Shown: positions 38,661-49,738, counted from the stretch's first letter. The stretch: 64,000 nt of DNA from Sphingomonas quercus (GCF_018863195.1 NZ_JAHKRT010000008.1:1-64000), one strand, 5' to 3'. A program made the numbers and translations. Notes: generated from the letters alone by a model not told the origin.

Positions 38661-39992
38661 ATGAACAGGCGCGAACTGATCCGCTCGATGGTCGCATCGG
38701 GCGCCGCCTTGCTGGCAACCAGGACTGCCCGGGCGCAGAACATCATGGGCAATGCCACGCGCGGCATGGCAACGCCGGTGATCAAGGACATCAGCGTGAT
38801 CAACACGGCGCCGGAAGGGGTGCGCCTCTGCGTGGTCAAGATCACCACCGATCAGCCCGGCCTGTACGGCTATGGCTGCGCCACCTTCACCCAGCGGGCC
38901 GACCTGATCGAGCCGGCGGTCGTCAAATATCTCAAGCCGCTGCTTGTCGGCCATCCGGTCGACCGCATCGAGGATACGTGGCAGGCAGCCTATGCCTCCT
39001 CCTACTGGCGCAACGGGCCGGTCGAGAACAATGCGATCAGCGGCGTCGATCAGGCGCTGTGGGATATCAAGGGCCGCATGGCCAGCATGCCCGTCTACGA
39101 ACTGCTCGGCGGCAAGGCGCGAGAGGCGGCCGACGCCTATGTCCATGCCGAGGGCGCCGAGATCGAGAACACGATCGAGAACTCCAAGCGCTTCATGGCC
39201 GAGGGCTTCCGCCATATCCGCATCCAGGTCGGCCTGCCCGGCATGGCCGGCTACGGCTCCCAGCGTGGCGGCCGGGTGGTGCGCATCCCGGCGCTCCACG
39301 ACAAGCCAGTGTTCGAACGCGAGGCGGCCAAGCGCCGCGCCTTCGCCCTGTTCGAGGCGGCGCGCAAGGAACTGGGCGACGAGGTCGAACTCATCCACGA
39401 CATGCACGAGCGTTACAATCCGGCCGAAGCTGTGCAATTCTGTAAAGACGCCGAGAAATTCCGCTTCTTCTTTGTTGAAGACCCGGTCTCCCCGGAAGAT
39501 ATTGAGTGGTTCCGTAATATTCGCGCCCAGACCACCGCGCCGCTGGCAATGGGCGAGCTGTTCAACAGCCCGCATGAGTGGACGCCGCTGATCAAGGACC
39601 GGCTGATCGACTTCATGCGCATGCATATCTCGCAGATGGGTGGGCTGACACCGGCGCGGAAAGTAGCCGCTATGGGCGAGATCTTCGGCGTGCGCACCGC
39701 CTGGCACGGACCCGGTGACGTTTCCCCGATCGGCCATGCCGCGATGCTGCACCTCGATCTGTCGATCAGCAATTTCGGCATCCAGGAATGGACGCCGTTC
39801 AACGCCGCCAGTCAGGAAATCTTCCACGGCTGCCCGACGATCAAGGACGGCTACATCTGGGCCAATGACAGGCCCGGCTGGGGCATCGAGATCGACGAAA
39901 AGGCCGCCGCCCGCTACCCGTTCAAGCCGCATCCGCTGAACGCCGGCTGGGGTGAAGTGCGCCTGCCCGATGGCCAGATCGTCAAGCAGTAG
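38661..39992 (+). CDS. Tat-exported enolase-superfamily sugar-acid dehydratase, ManD-like
   Basis: This 443-residue protein is related to D-mannonate dehydratases of the enolase superfamily, which turn aldonates into 2-keto-3-deoxy acids. Likely metal ligands are visible in HDMHER (Asp), FFVEDPVS (Glu) and LAMGELFNS (Glu), with a later catalytic His in TAWHGPGDVSP. ANDRPGWGIEIDEKAAARYP is a family hallmark. Unusually, it begins with a Tat-type export signal (MNRRELIRSMVASGAALLA), whereas ManD is normally cytoplasmic. CGGAGAA precedes the ATG. It lies 35 bp after the TonB receptor gene. Confidence 0.85.
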   Translation: MNRRELIRSMVASGAALLATRTARAQNIMGNATRGMATPVIKDISVINTAPEGVRLCVVKITTDQPGLYGYGCATFTQRADLIEPAVVKYLKPLLVGHPVDRIEDTWQAAYASSYWRNGPVENNAISGVDQALWDIKGRMASMPVYELLGGKAREAADAYVHAEGAEIENTIENSKRFMAEGFRHIRIQVGLPGMAGYGSQRGGRVVRIPALHDKPVFEREAAKRRAFALFEAARKELGDEVELIHDMHERYNPAEAVQFCKDAEKFRFFFVEDPVSPEDIEWFRNIRAQTTAPLAMGELFNSPHEWTPLIKDRLIDFMRMHISQMGGLTPARKVAAMGEIFGVRTAWHGPGDVSPIGHAAMLHLDLSISNFGIQEWTPFNAASQEIFHGCPTIKDGYIWANDRPGWGIEIDEKAAARYPFKPHPLNAGWGEVRLPDGQIVKQ

Positions 39993-40262
39993 CGAACCGA
40001 CGGGCCGGAAAGGGGCGGGCGTTCGGCCCGCCGCCGACATGCCCCGGTCAAGCCGAGGGTGTTATCGGGCGCGACCTGATGTCCGCCCTCGGCTCCCGGC
40101 GGCTGTCCGGGCATCGGATGGCGCCGCTACCGCCCCCGTGACCACCTGCTGCGTGATGGGGCACGGCTCCTGATGGACGGCACCTTCTTGGGCCTTGAAT
40201 GCAGCAGGGCAGCCGTGCAAGCGTCGCTTCGACGCCAGAGCAATGGCGCGGGGAGAGGGTTG

Positions 40263-41501
40263 ATGAAATTGCCGATGGGCTTGGTCCTGCTCGGGATGGC
40301 CGCAGGCACCAGCGCGCTTGCGGCCGAACCGGATGGTCTCGTGCTCCCTCCGCATTTCCACGCCAGCGTGGTCGCGACCGGGATCAAGGGCCTGCGCCAT
40401 CTGGCCGTCCGCCCCGATGGCGATCTCTATGCCTCGACCCGGGGCGGCGGGGCGACCGGCATCATCGCGATCCACCTCGATCAGAACCATAAAATGGTGT
40501 CCAGCCAGTCCTTCGGGACTGTCACGGGCGGCACCGGGATACGCCTGCATGACGGCTGGCTCTATGCCGCGACGCCTACCGCGGTTTACCGGTTTCGGGT
40601 GGCTGCCGACAAGCTCCAGCCGGACGGCGAGCCGGAACTGGTCGTCGACGGTTTTCCGGCGAACGGCTTCCTCAACCGGGTGATCGCTTTCGATGATCGC
40701 GGCGGATTGTTCGTCGGCGTCGGCGGCTCCGGCAATATCTGCGCCGATCAGGGTGCGGACGGGTTGCCCGTCGGCCGTCGCCCATGTCCCGATATCGGGA
40801 CGCGAGCGGGCGTCTGGCGCTTCCCGGCGGACCGCATGGGGCAGCATTTCCCGACAGATGGCGAGCGCTATGTCACTGGCCTTCGGGACATGGATGCGCT
40901 GGACTGGCGGCCGGGCGACGGCCTTTACGGTGCCATGCAGAACCGCAACGGCACCAGCGCGACATGGCCCGCCCTCGTCAGCGCGGCCGACGAGGATGCC
41001 ATCGGCGACGACATGTACCGGTTCGTGAAGGGGGCGAACCTGGGCTGGCCCTATACCTATTATGACAAGGCGCGCAGGGTCAGGCTCCAGGCCCCGGAAT
41101 ATGGCGGCGGGCCGGTCGCCGCCCCGCGCGGGCAATATTCGGACCCGGTGGTCAGCTTTCCCGCGCACGCGGCGCCGCTCGATCTTCTTTTCTATCATGG
41201 GCGGCAGTTCCCGGCTCGCTATCGCAACGGCGCGTTCGTCGCGCTGCATGGCGGCGTTGGTCCGGATACGCCCGAGGGACGGAACGGCTATAGCGTGGCA
41301 TTCGTCCCGTTCGGCCGCGCTGGCCAGGCAAAGGGATGGACAATTTTCGCCGACGGCTTTGCCGGACCGACGGCGGCGAGCAGGAGCACCGCGCGCGCCG
41401 CCTACCGGCCTGTCGGTCTTGCCGAGGCCCCGGACGGGGCGCTCTACATTGCCGATTCCGTACAGGGGCGCATCTGGCGCGTGACCTACGACCGCAATTG
41501 A
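40263..41501 (+). CDS. Secreted PQQ-type sugar dehydrogenase-like beta-propeller protein
   Basis: This is a 412-residue exported protein with a signal peptide (GLVLLGMAAGTSALAAEPDG) and a six-bladed propeller fold like soluble aldose and sorbosone dehydrogenases. GLRHLAVRPDGDLYAS, NRVIAFDDRGGLFVGVGGSG, GLRDMDALDWRPGDGLY, NLGWPYTYYD and RPVGLAEAPDGALYIADS are typical blade motifs. It may oxidise an aldose to a lactone in the periplasm. GGGGAGAGGG precedes the ATG. The 270 bp before it hold no supported gene, so it may have its own promoter. Confidence 0.8.
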   Translation: MKLPMGLVLLGMAAGTSALAAEPDGLVLPPHFHASVVATGIKGLRHLAVRPDGDLYASTRGGGATGIIAIHLDQNHKMVSSQSFGTVTGGTGIRLHDGWLYAATPTAVYRFRVAADKLQPDGEPELVVDGFPANGFLNRVIAFDDRGGLFVGVGGSGNICADQGADGLPVGRRPCPDIGTRAGVWRFPADRMGQHFPTDGERYVTGLRDMDALDWRPGDGLYGAMQNRNGTSATWPALVSAADEDAIGDDMYRFVKGANLGWPYTYYDKARRVRLQAPEYGGGPVAAPRGQYSDPVVSFPAHAAPLDLLFYHGRQFPARYRNGAFVALHGGVGPDTPEGRNGYSVAFVPFGRAGQAKGWTIFADGFAGPTAASRSTARAAYRPVGLAEAPDGALYIADSVQGRIWRVTYDRN

Positions 41502-41689
41502 CCGCCGCTGCCATATTCGGGGCCGCACGACCGTCGACAATAAACCGGTCCAGTCGTGAAGGTCATTCACGGCTCTAGATGCCCCGCTATCCGAAAGCCG
41601 TGCCCGGAATCCTCCGCTTGCGTGAACTGAGGCTGCGACAAGCCCTCGGAGCTGCCGCGATCCGCGGCTTGCGGCCCTAAATCGGTTCC

Positions 41690-42151
41690 TCAATGCTGAG
41701 GGCGAGAAATACCGCGCGCACCGGCGGCGACTGCGGCGTCGCTGGCCAGCCGATCGGCGCGCTCATTCTCGGGATGGCCGGCGTGGCCCTTGACCCACTG
41801 CCAATCAATGCGGTGGGGCGCGGTGGCGGCGATCAGCTGCTGCCACAGATCGGCGTTTTTCACGGGCTTGCGATCCGCCGTCTTCCAGCCGTTGCGCTGC
41901 CAGCCCTTCACCCATTTGGTGAGTCCATCCACCACATAGCGGCTGTCGGTGGATAACGTCACCTGACAGGGGCGGGTCAGCGCCTCCAGCGCGCGGATCA
42001 CCGCCATCATCTCCATGCGGTTGTTGGTGGTGAGCGGCTCACCGCCCGACAGCTCCTTCTCGTGCGCGCCGGAGCGGATCACGGCGCCCCAGCCGCCCGG
42101 GCCGGGATTGCCCTTGCAGGCGCCGTCCGTGAAGATTTCGACCTCGGTCAA
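41690..42151 (-). CDS. rnhA: Ribonuclease HI
   Basis: This 153-residue enzyme degrades the RNA of RNA-DNA hybrids. All four catalytic acids of type 1 RNase H are in place: Asp9 ([17 protein letters not shown]), Glu47 (NNRMEMMAV), Asp69 (STDSRYV) and Asp133 (ERADRLA). It overlaps thrB by 4 bp, an arrangement common in alphaproteobacteria. Confidence 0.95.
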   Translation of the reverse strand: MTEVEIFTDGACKGNPGPGGWGAVIRSGAHEKELSGGEPLTTNNRMEMMAVIRALEALTRPCQVTLSTDSRYVVDGLTKWVKGWQRNGWKTADRKPVKNADLWQQLIAATAPHRIDWQWVKGHAGHPENERADRLASDAAVAAGARGISRPQH

Positions 42152-43083
42152 CGCGCGTAGAACTCAAGCCGGCGCAGGAAGGCCAGCGGATCCTTGCGGG
42201 TGACGAGCGCGTCGGCGGGCGTGTTCAGCCAGTCCCACGCACGGGTCAGCAGGAAGCGCAGTGCGGCCCCCCGGCACAGCGCCGGGAACGCGGCCTTCTC
42301 CGCCGCGCTCAGCGGGAAACGCGATTCATAGCCGGCGACCAGCGCCTCGCCGATCGCCGGATCATAATCCGCGCCGTCGGCCGAGAAGGCCCATGCGCTG
42401 TGGGTCACGGCGAGATCCCAGGCGCGCACCTCCGTGCAGGCGAAATAGAAGTCGATGACGCCGGTCACCCGATCATCCAGCATCAGCACATTGTCGGGAA
42501 AGAGATCGGCATGGATCACGGCACGCGGCAGCCCGACCGGCCAGTGCACCGCAAGCCAATCCAGCTCCGCTGCCACGCGCGCGGCAAGGCCCGGCTGGAT
42601 GATGTCGAGGTCGGCCCCGCAACGCGCGGCGAGCGCCCGCCAGTCGACCGGACCGAGCGCGTTGGGCCGCTCCAGCTGGAAATGGCGCAGCGCCGTATGC
42701 ATCGCGCCGAGCGCCGCCCCGGCGGCGTGGGCCTGGGCGGGGGTCGGGTGGCTGACGGACACCCCCGACAGGAATTCGATCAGGCAGGCGGGCCGCCCGG
42801 CGACACGCTGCACCTGCGTGCCGTCCCGGGCCGGCAGGGCGCGGGGCACCGGCAGCCCGGCCTCGGCAAGATGATCGAGCAAGGCGAGGAAGAAGGGCAG
42901 GTCCGCCTCGTCCACCCGCTTTTCGTAGAGGGTGAGGATGAAGCGGCCCCCGGTCGCCTCGACCAGATAGTTGGAATTCTCGACACCCTCGGCGATGCCC
43001 TTGGCGGAAAGCAGGGTTCCGACATCGAAGCGGGCGAGCAGCGCGCCCATCTCCTCGGCGGAGACATGGGTGTAGACGGCCAT
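42148..43083 (-). CDS. thrB: Homoserine kinase (aminoglycoside-phosphotransferase fold)
   Basis: This 311-residue protein is the APH-fold type of homoserine kinase found in alphaproteobacteria and pseudomonads, and phosphorylates homoserine for threonine synthesis. It starts [20 protein letters not shown] and shows [20 protein letters not shown], the catalytic loop [12 protein letters not shown] and the metal site GVIDFYFAC. It sits between ispH (26 bp gap) and rnhA (4 bp overlap). Confidence 0.93.
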   Translation of the reverse strand: MAVYTHVSAEEMGALLARFDVGTLLSAKGIAEGVENSNYLVEATGGRFILTLYEKRVDEADLPFFLALLDHLAEAGLPVPRALPARDGTQVQRVAGRPACLIEFLSGVSVSHPTPAQAHAAGAALGAMHTALRHFQLERPNALGPVDWRALAARCGADLDIIQPGLAARVAAELDWLAVHWPVGLPRAVIHADLFPDNVLMLDDRVTGVIDFYFACTEVRAWDLAVTHSAWAFSADGADYDPAIGEALVAGYESRFPLSAAEKAAFPALCRGAALRFLLTRAWDWLNTPADALVTRKDPLAFLRRLEFYAR

Positions 43084-43109
43084 GGCGATTCAGCTCCGGC
43101 GGTTTGGCA

Positions 43110-44060
43110 TCATGCGGCGGCCAGCCCGCGCGGCAGCTTGAACACCATCGCCTCGGTGGTCGTCTCGACCTGCTCCTCGGTGACGTCGAAGCGCGTCGCC
43201 AGCCGCTCCACCACCTGTCGCACCAGCCGCTCAGGGGCAGACGCACCGGCGGTGATGCCGAGTCGCGTGGGCTGGCCGAGCCAGGAGAAGTCGATCTCGT
43301 CGGCGCACTGGATCAGCCGCGCCGGCACCCCCTCGCGCTCCGCCACCTCGACAAGGCGCACCGAGTTGGATGAATTGGGCGCGCCGATGACCAGCACCGC
43401 CTCCACTTGCCGCGCGACGTCCTTCACCGCGGCCTGTCGGTTGGAGGTGGCGTAGCAGATATCCTCGCCGCGCGGGCTCTGAATGGTCGGGAAGCGGCGC
43501 TGAAGGATGGCGACGATGTTGGCGGTGTCGTCCACCGAGAGCGTCGTCTGGGTGAGGAAGGCGAGCCGGTCGGCACGGGCGGGCATCACCGTTTCGGCAT
43601 CGGCCTCGCTCTCGATCAGCGTCATCGCGCCGTCCGGCACCTGCCCGAGCGTGCCGATGACCTCCGGGTGGCCACGATGGCCAACGAACAGGATGTGCCG
43701 CCCGTCGTCGACCAGCCGCTCCGCCTGCCGGTGCACCTTGGAGACGAGCGGGCAGGTGGCGTCCAGATAGTTGAGGCCACGCGCCTCGGCCTTGTCGGGT
43801 ACGGACTTGGGCACGCCATGGGCCGAGAATACCACCGGCACGCCGTCCGGCACCTCGTCCAGCTCCTCGACGAAGACCGCGCCTCTCGCCTTCAATTCCT
43901 CGACGACGAAGCGGTTATGCACGATCTCGTGGCGGACATAGACCGGCGCGCCATATTTCTCGATCGCCAGCTCGACGATGCGGATCGCCCGGTCCACGCC
44001 CGCGCAGAAGCCGCGCGGCGCTGCCACCAGGAGATGGAGGGGAGGTCGAAATGTCGCCAT
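43110..44060 (-). CDS. ispH: 4-hydroxy-3-methylbut-2-enyl diphosphate reductase
   Basis: This 316-residue Fe-S enzyme is the last of the MEP pathway, making IPP and DMAPP. The cluster cysteines are Cys19 in [13 protein letters not shown], one in [12 protein letters not shown] and one in [25 protein letters not shown] carries the substrate His, and the late SSNSVRL contributes to phosphate binding. Together with ispE at 9613, two genes of this pathway fall in the window. Confidence 0.95.
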   Translation of the reverse strand: MATFRPPLHLLVAAPRGFCAGVDRAIRIVELAIEKYGAPVYVRHEIVHNRFVVEELKARGAVFVEELDEVPDGVPVVFSAHGVPKSVPDKAEARGLNYLDATCPLVSKVHRQAERLVDDGRHILFVGHRGHPEVIGTLGQVPDGAMTLIESEADAETVMPARADRLAFLTQTTLSVDDTANIVAILQRRFPTIQSPRGEDICYATSNRQAAVKDVARQVEAVLVIGAPNSSNSVRLVEVAEREGVPARLIQCADEIDFSWLGQPTRLGITAGASAPERLVRQVVERLATRFDVTEEQVETTTEAMVFKLPRGLAAA

Positions 44061-44149
44061 GATCGGGGGCCATACGCGAACGCTTGCCGGGGCGGAAGCC
44101 GGTACCTATGGTCCGCCGCGCCGATTGACCGACAGGATTTTCAGAGCCC

Positions 44150-44815
44150 GTGTCCCGTTTTCCCAAATCCCTCGCCTTCGCGTCCCTGGTGGCCGTGCTC
44201 GCCCTTTCCGCCTGCGCCGACAAGAACGAGCTGGCGATCGATGCCGGCGGCGTCGGCCAGCGCATCACGCGCTCGATCTGTCCGGCGGTGGCGGTGCCCA
44301 CCTATCTGGGCGACGTGACGCTGTTCAATCCGCCCTCCAGCCATGCCGCGGCGGCGATCGACGTGGTCGGCGCGCTCACCGATATACGCGCCGACTGCAA
44401 TGGCGACAGCGAGGCGCCGACGCTGGACAGCAACGTCACCTTCCGTGTCGATGCCCGGCGCGAGAATGTGCAGGGCGCGCGCGACGTCACCTTCCCCTAT
44501 TTCGCGACGATCGTGCGCGGAGGCACCAACATCGTCTCCAAGCAGGTCGGGCAGGTGACGCTGCATTTCGCCGACGGCCAGGCCCGCGCCTCGGCGACGG
44601 CGAGCGCGCACGCCTCGATCCAGCGCAGCGTCGCGACCCTGCCGGAGGCGGTTCGCAACCAGATCACCCGCAAGCGCCGGCCCACCGACGCCGACGCTTC
44701 CGTCGATCCGCTGGCCGATCCGAAGGTGCGCAACGCCGTCAACAGCGCCAGCTTCGAGCTGCTGCTCGGCTTCCAGCTCGACGACGCCCAGCTCGCCTAT
44801 AACGCCACGCGCTGA
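44150..44815 (+). CDS. Hypothetical lipoprotein
   Basis: This is a 221-residue protein with a lipoprotein signal (LVAVLALSACADKNE). The mature part is predicted to be beta-rich (LDSNVTFRVDARRENVQG, VTFPYFATIVRGGTNIVS). The C-terminal region has ASFELLLGFQLDDAQLAYN. I do not recognise a family with a known function. The start is GTG with a weak ribosome-binding site. It stands between ispH and the glycine riboswitch. Confidence 0.7.
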   Translation: MSRFPKSLAFASLVAVLALSACADKNELAIDAGGVGQRITRSICPAVAVPTYLGDVTLFNPPSSHAAAAIDVVGALTDIRADCNGDSEAPTLDSNVTFRVDARRENVQGARDVTFPYFATIVRGGTNIVSKQVGQVTLHFADGQARASATASAHASIQRSVATLPEAVRNQITRKRRPTDADASVDPLADPKVRNAVNSASFELLLGFQLDDAQLAYNATR

Positions 44816-44885
44816 TCGCGCAGGCGATTGACTCCGCGGCCCCGCCGGGCCACTTCAGTCCTGTCGTCGGGGGGCAACCCCCGGG

Positions 44886-45086
44886 GATCGCGCGGGAGAG
44901 TGCGCCGATGCCTTTCGGGGTGGCGGCGCCGCCGAAGGAGCAACCGCCCCGGAATCTCTCAGGCCACCGGACCGCGCGATCCTGATGCGATACTCTGGAA
45001 AGCGAGCGGCTCCGCCTGGGGCCGTTCCACCGAAGGGGTAAGCCCGGCCGATCCGGGCGAAAGCTCTCAGGTTCCGTGACAGAGGG
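44886..45086 (+). ncRNA. Tandem glycine riboswitch upstream of gcvT
   Basis: Two adjacent glycine aptamers are visible. The first is closed by a perfect 10-bp P1 helix, GATCGCGCGG (44886-44895) with CCGCGCGATC (44972-44981), and has GGGAGAGTGC and GGAATCTCTCAGGCC. The second is closed by CTCTG (44993-44997) with CAGAG (45080-45084) and has CCACCGAAGGGG and AGCTCTCAGGTTCC. GCCGAAGGAGCAA and the two CTCTCAGG segments are hallmark glycine-aptamer sequences. gcvT begins 66 nt downstream, so glycine should turn the gcv operon on. Confidence 0.93.
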
Positions 45087-45152
45087 GGCGACGGATGCAG
45101 CGGGTTAGCCGCCGCGCGTCCTGTCGTCACACTGGCCATCGGAGAACCGGGC

Positions 45153-46280
45153 ATGAGCGAGCCTGTCGAAGACCTGCCCCTTGAGGCGCTGCCGCTGGAC
45201 GGCTGGCATCGCGCGCGGGGCGCCCGGATGGTGCCGTTCGCGGGCTATCACATGCCGATCCAGTATGAGGGCATCATCGCCGAGCATTTGTGGACGCGCA
45301 CCCATGCCGGCCTGTTCGACGTCAGCCATATGGGCCAGCTGCTGATTTCCGGCGACGGCGTCGACGAGGGGCTGGAGGCGCTGCTGCCGGCCGACATCAA
45401 GGGGCTGGGCGAGGGCCGCCAGCGCTATTCGCTGCTGCTCAACGAGGAGGGCGGCATCCTCGACGACCTGATGGTCACGCGGCGCGCCGACGGGCTTTAT
45501 GTCGTCGTCAACGGCGCGGTGAAGCATGACGATATCGGCCATCTGCGCGAGCATCTCGCCGACGAGATCACCATCAATCACATGGAGGACCAGGCGCTCC
45601 TTGCGGTGCAGGGGCCGGAGGCGGTCGCCGCGGTCGCCCGCCTCGCGCCCGGCGTCGAGGCGCTGTTCTTCATGCAGGCGGGCGCTTTCGCCATCGACGG
45701 CGTTCCGGTGTGGATCAGCCGCTCCGGCTATACCGGCGAGGATGGCGTCGAGATCTCGCTGCCGGCAGAGGCGGCGGAGCGGATCGCCACGCTGCTGTGC
45801 GAGCAGCCCGAAGTGAAGCCGATCGGCCTCGGCGCACGCGATTCGCTGCGGCTCGAGGCGGGCCTGCCGCTCTACGGTCATGATCTGTCGCCGGAAACGA
45901 CGCCGGTTTCGGCCGATCTCGGCTTCGCGCTGTCCAAGCGCCGGCGTGAGGAGGGGGGCTTTCCCGGCCATGCCCGCATCATCGCCGAACGCGCCGCGGG
46001 CCCGGCCTTGAAGCGCGTCGGCCTGTTCGTCGAGGGGCGGCAGCCGGTCCGCGAGGGCGGGCTGGTCGTCAATGTCGAGGGCGAGCCGGTCGGCCACGTC
46101 ACCTCCGGGGGCTTTTCGCCCAGCCTGCAGGCGCCGATCGCGATGGCCTATATCCCCACCGCCGCCGCCATCGTCGGCCAGGAAGTGCTGCTCGAGCAGC
46201 GCGGCAAGCGCATCGTCGCCACCGTCGCCGCGATGCCCTTCGTCACCCACCGCTATCATCGTCAGGGAGCCGCCAAGTGA
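45153..46280 (+). CDS. gcvT: Glycine cleavage system T protein (aminomethyltransferase)
   Basis: This 375-residue T protein transfers the methylene group from lipoyl-bound aminomethyl to tetrahydrofolate. [32 protein letters not shown], the substrate-site [13 protein letters not shown] and [20 protein letters not shown] are all family motifs. CGGAGAA precedes the ATG. It is the first gene after the glycine riboswitch and overlaps gcvH by 4 bp. Confidence 0.95.
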   Translation: MSEPVEDLPLEALPLDGWHRARGARMVPFAGYHMPIQYEGIIAEHLWTRTHAGLFDVSHMGQLLISGDGVDEGLEALLPADIKGLGEGRQRYSLLLNEEGGILDDLMVTRRADGLYVVVNGAVKHDDIGHLREHLADEITINHMEDQALLAVQGPEAVAAVARLAPGVEALFFMQAGAFAIDGVPVWISRSGYTGEDGVEISLPAEAAERIATLLCEQPEVKPIGLGARDSLRLEAGLPLYGHDLSPETTPVSADLGFALSKRRREEGGFPGHARIIAERAAGPALKRVGLFVEGRQPVREGGLVVNVEGEPVGHVTSGGFSPSLQAPIAMAYIPTAAAIVGQEVLLEQRGKRIVATVAAMPFVTHRYHRQGAAK

Positions 46281-46660
46281 CCTATTATTTCACCCGCGAT
46301 CATGAGTGGATCAGCGTCAACGCCACCATCGAGGATGCGGTCGCCACGGTCGGCATCACCGACTACGCCCAGGCCCAGCTCGGCGACATCGTGTTCGTCG
46401 AGGTGCCGCCGGTCGGCACGATCGTCGAGAAGGGCAAGGAAGCCGCGGTCGTCGAATCGGTGAAGGCCGCGTCGGACGTCTATGCCCCGGTGTCCGGCGA
46501 GGTCGTCGAGGCGAACCGCGCGCTCGAGGGCGAGCCGGCGCTTGTCAACACCGCTCCCGAGACGGACGGCTGGTTCTTCCGCCTTCGCCTCACCAACATC
46601 GCCGAGCTCCACGGGCTGATGGATGGCGAGGCCTACAAGACATATGTGGCAGGGCTCTAG
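46277..46660 (+). CDS. gcvH: Glycine cleavage system H protein
   Basis: This 127-residue lipoyl carrier shuttles the aminomethyl group between P and T. The lipoylated residue is Lys63 in [22 protein letters not shown] at the start and [15 protein letters not shown] near the end are typical. The GTG start overlaps the gcvT stop (GTGA). Confidence 0.95.
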   Translation: MTYYFTRDHEWISVNATIEDAVATVGITDYAQAQLGDIVFVEVPPVGTIVEKGKEAAVVESVKAASDVYAPVSGEVVEANRALEGEPALVNTAPETDGWFFRLRLTNIAELHGLMDGEAYKTYVAGL

Positions 46661-46673
46661 GCGCGATGAGCCA

Positions 46674-46713
46674 CCTTCGTCGTCGTGCTGACACAAGCTC
46701 AGGGCGACGAAGG
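46674..46713. repeat. Intergenic palindrome between gcvH and gcvPA
   Basis: CCTTCGTCG (46674-46682) pairs with CGACGAAGG (46705-46713); inside, CTGA and TCAG pair around ACAAGC. The arms resemble the GTTCAGCATGACG-type element at 10428-10500. It splits an otherwise tightly packed operon and may lower or protect downstream transcript. Confidence 0.55.
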
Positions 46714-46776
46714 GGGCTCCGGGCGCCTGATCGCTCCCTTCTCCATGCGCTTCCTCTCTAGAGAGTGTACCCGCTG

Positions 46777-48135
46777 ATGCGTTACCTTCCCCTGTCCGAT
46801 GCCGATCGCGCCGAGATGCTGCGCACGATCGGGGCTCCGTCGGTCGATTCGCTGTTCGTCGACGTGCCGGATGCGGCGCGCCTTGCGGGTCCGATCGACG
46901 GCCTGCCCGATCACGCCTCCGAGATGGCGGTGGAGCGGCAGCTGTCCGCCCTCGCCCGCACCAATCTGGCGGCGGGGGAGGCGCCCTTCTTCCTCGGCTG
47001 CGGCGCGTACAAGCATCATGTGCCGGCGTCGGTGGATCACCTGATCCAGCGCGGCGAGTTCCTGACCAGCTACACGCCCTATCAGCCGGAGATCGCGCAG
47101 GGCACGCTGCAGGCGCTGTTCGAGTTCCAGACCCAGGTCGCTCGGCTCTATGGCTGCGATGTTGCCAATGCCTCGATGTACGATGGCTCGACCGCCTGCT
47201 GGGAGGCGATCGGCATGGCCCGGCGCATCACGCGGCGGACCAAGGCGTTGCTCTCGAACGGTCTCCATCCCCATTATGTGAGCGTCGCGGAGACGATGGC
47301 GCGCTTCACCGGCGATATGCTGGTGACCGGCAGGCCTGAGCTGTCGCCCGAGGGGGACGGCGCGGCGCTGCTGGCCGCGATCGACGGAGAGACCTCCTGC
47401 GTCGTCGTCCAATATCCCGACATCCTCGGCCGCATCGCCGACATGTCGGAGCTGGCCGAGCGTGCCCATGCACAGGGCGCGCTGCTCATCGCCGTCGTCA
47501 CCGAGCCGGTGGCGCTGGGGGCGCTCAGGAGCCCCGGCGAGATGGGCGCGGATATCGTGGTCGGCGAGGGGCAGTCGCTCGGTGTCGGCCTCAATTTCGG
47601 CGGGCCGTATGTCGGGCTTTTCGCGACTCGCGAGAAATATGTCCGCCAGATGCCGGGCCGTCTGGCTGGCGAGACGACCGACGCCGCCGGCAAGCGCGGC
47701 TTCGTACTCACGCTGTCTACCCGCGAGCAGCATATCCGCCGCGAGAAGGCGACGAGCAACATCTGCACCAATTCCGGCCTGTGTGCGCTGGCTTTCACCA
47801 TCCACATGACCTTGCTCGGCGAAAAGGGCCTGCGCGACCTTGCGCTGCTCAACCACGCACGCGCCGTCGCGGCGGCGGAGCGGCTGGCCAAGGTGCCGGG
47901 GGTCGAGCTGGTCAATGACAGCTTCTTCAACGAGTTCACGCTGCGTCTGCCCAGGGAAGCGCGGCCGGTGGTGCGCACGATGGCGGCGGACGGCGTGCTG
48001 GGCGGCGTGTCGCTCGGCCGGCTCTATCCGGGGGCAGACGCGCTGGCCAACGGGCTGGTCGTGGCAGTGACGGAAATGGTGACGGAGGAGGACATCAGCA
48101 CCCTTGCCGTCGCGCTCGAGGAGGCGCTGAAATGA
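46777..48135 (+). CDS. gcvPA: Glycine dehydrogenase (decarboxylating) subunit 1
   Basis: This 452-residue N-terminal half of a split P protein begins [19 protein letters not shown]. It contains [40 protein letters not shown] and [14 protein letters not shown], all conserved in GcvPA. It has the aminotransferase fold but lacks the PLP lysine, which is in subunit 2. The ATG at 46777 gives the family start; a GTG four codons upstream is possible. It overlaps gcvPB by 4 bp. Confidence 0.94.
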   Translation: MRYLPLSDADRAEMLRTIGAPSVDSLFVDVPDAARLAGPIDGLPDHASEMAVERQLSALARTNLAAGEAPFFLGCGAYKHHVPASVDHLIQRGEFLTSYTPYQPEIAQGTLQALFEFQTQVARLYGCDVANASMYDGSTACWEAIGMARRITRRTKALLSNGLHPHYVSVAETMARFTGDMLVTGRPELSPEGDGAALLAAIDGETSCVVVQYPDILGRIADMSELAERAHAQGALLIAVVTEPVALGALRSPGEMGADIVVGEGQSLGVGLNFGGPYVGLFATREKYVRQMPGRLAGETTDAAGKRGFVLTLSTREQHIRREKATSNICTNSGLCALAFTIHMTLLGEKGLRDLALLNHARAVAAAERLAKVPGVELVNDSFFNEFTLRLPREARPVVRTMAADGVLGGVSLGRLYPGADALANGLVVAVTEMVTEEDISTLAVALEEALK

Positions 48136-49706
48136 CCATCAACCAGAGCGGCTGGCGCCCCGAATCTCCGGCGCAGGGCAATGATCCGGCCGACGTGCCG
48201 ACCTATACCGGCAACAAGGCGCTGATGCTCGAAGAGCCGCTGCTCTTCGAGATCGGCGATATCGGCCGTACCGGCGTCGATCTCGGCGAGCGGCCCCGCG
48301 GCGAGAGCCGACTCGGCGGGCTGGAGCGCAACCGCTCGATCGGCCTTCCCGGCCTCACCGAGCCGGAGGCGGTGCGCCATTATACCCGCCTCAGCCGGCA
48401 GAATTATGCGATCGACCTGGGGCTGTTCCCGCTCGGCTCCTGCACGATGAAGCATAATCCGCGTCTCAACGAGCGGATCGCCCGGCTGCCGGGCTTTGCC
48501 GACATCCATCCGCTGGCGCCGATCGACACCGTGCAGGGCGCGCTGGCCCTGATCCATCTCGTCGGCGAGTGGCTGAAGACGCTGACCGGCATGCCCGGCA
48601 TCGCGATGAGCCCCAAGGCCGGCGCGCATGGCGAGCTGTGCGGCCTCCTCGCCATTCGCGCCGCGCTGGAGGCGCGGGGCGATGCGCGGCAGGTGGTGCT
48701 GGTGCCCGAGAGCGCGCACGGCACCAATCCCGCCACCGCGGCATTCTGCGGCTATGCGGTGGAGAATATCCCCGCCACCGATGAAGGGCGCGTCGATCTC
48801 GCCGCCCTCCAGGCCCGGCTCGGCACGGATGTGGCGGCGGTGATGATCACCAACCCCAATACCTGCGGCCTGTTCGAGCGCGACATGATCGCAATCGCCG
48901 AGGCGGTGCATGCCGCCGGCGCCTTCCTCTATTGCGACGGCGCCAACTTCAACGCCATTGTCGGGCGAGTCCGCCCGGGCGACCTCGGCGTCGATGCGAT
49001 GCACATCAACCTGCACAAGACCTTCTCCACGCCGCATGGCGGCGGCGGGCCGGGCGCGGGGCCGGTGGTGTTCTCGGAAGCGCTGGCGCCCTATGCGCCG
49101 CTGCCGTTCGTCGAGAAGCAGGGCGAGCATTTCGTGCTGGTCGAGGAGGAAACGGCAGCGGAGCATCATGGCGGCGCCTTTGGCCGCATGGTCGCCTTCC
49201 ACGGCCAGATGGGCATGTTCACGCGCGCCGCCGCCTATATGCTGAGCCACGGCGCTGACGGGCTCCGTCAGGTGTCGGGCGATGCTGTGCTGGCGGCCAA
49301 TTACATCCTGCGCTCGCTCGACGATGTGCTGGTGGCGCCGTTCGGGGCCTCGGGCCCTTGCATGCACGAGGCGCTGTTCTCGGACGAAGGGCTGGCGGGC
49401 GGGCTCTCCACGATCGACATCGCCAAGGGCCTGATCGACGAGGGCTTCCACCCGATGACCATGTATTTCCCGCTGGTCGTCCACGGCGCCATGCTGATCG
49501 AGCCGACCGAGACGGAAAGCAAGGGCGCGCTGGACCAGTTCATCGGCGCGCTGCGATCGGTCGCGGAGCGGGCCAAGGCCGGCGATGCCAGCCTGAAGAC
49601 CGCCCCCGTCCACGCGCCGCGCCGCCGGCTGGACGAGACGGCCGCGGCACGCAAGCCGGTGCTGGTATGGAAGGAGCCGGTCCAGTCCCAGGCCGCCGCC
49701 GAATAG
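48132..49706 (+). CDS. gcvPB: Glycine dehydrogenase (decarboxylating) subunit 2
   Basis: This 524-residue C-terminal half of the split P protein carries pyridoxal phosphate on Lys296 ([21 protein letters not shown] region). It also has [39 protein letters not shown] and [17 protein letters not shown]. With subunit 1 it decarboxylates glycine and loads the H protein. The gene closes the riboswitch-controlled operon; the L protein gene is not in this window. Confidence 0.95.
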   Translation: MTINQSGWRPESPAQGNDPADVPTYTGNKALMLEEPLLFEIGDIGRTGVDLGERPRGESRLGGLERNRSIGLPGLTEPEAVRHYTRLSRQNYAIDLGLFPLGSCTMKHNPRLNERIARLPGFADIHPLAPIDTVQGALALIHLVGEWLKTLTGMPGIAMSPKAGAHGELCGLLAIRAALEARGDARQVVLVPESAHGTNPATAAFCGYAVENIPATDEGRVDLAALQARLGTDVAAVMITNPNTCGLFERDMIAIAEAVHAAGAFLYCDGANFNAIVGRVRPGDLGVDAMHINLHKTFSTPHGGGGPGAGPVVFSEALAPYAPLPFVEKQGEHFVLVEEETAAEHHGGAFGRMVAFHGQMGMFTRAAAYMLSHGADGLRQVSGDAVLAANYILRSLDDVLVAPFGASGPCMHEALFSDEGLAGGLSTIDIAKGLIDEGFHPMTMYFPLVVHGAMLIEPTETESKGALDQFIGALRSVAERAKAGDASLKTAPVHAPRRRLDETAAARKPVLVWKEPVQSQAAAE

Positions 49707-49738
49707 GAAGCGGCTTGGGGATTCCGGCGGACGGGTTT

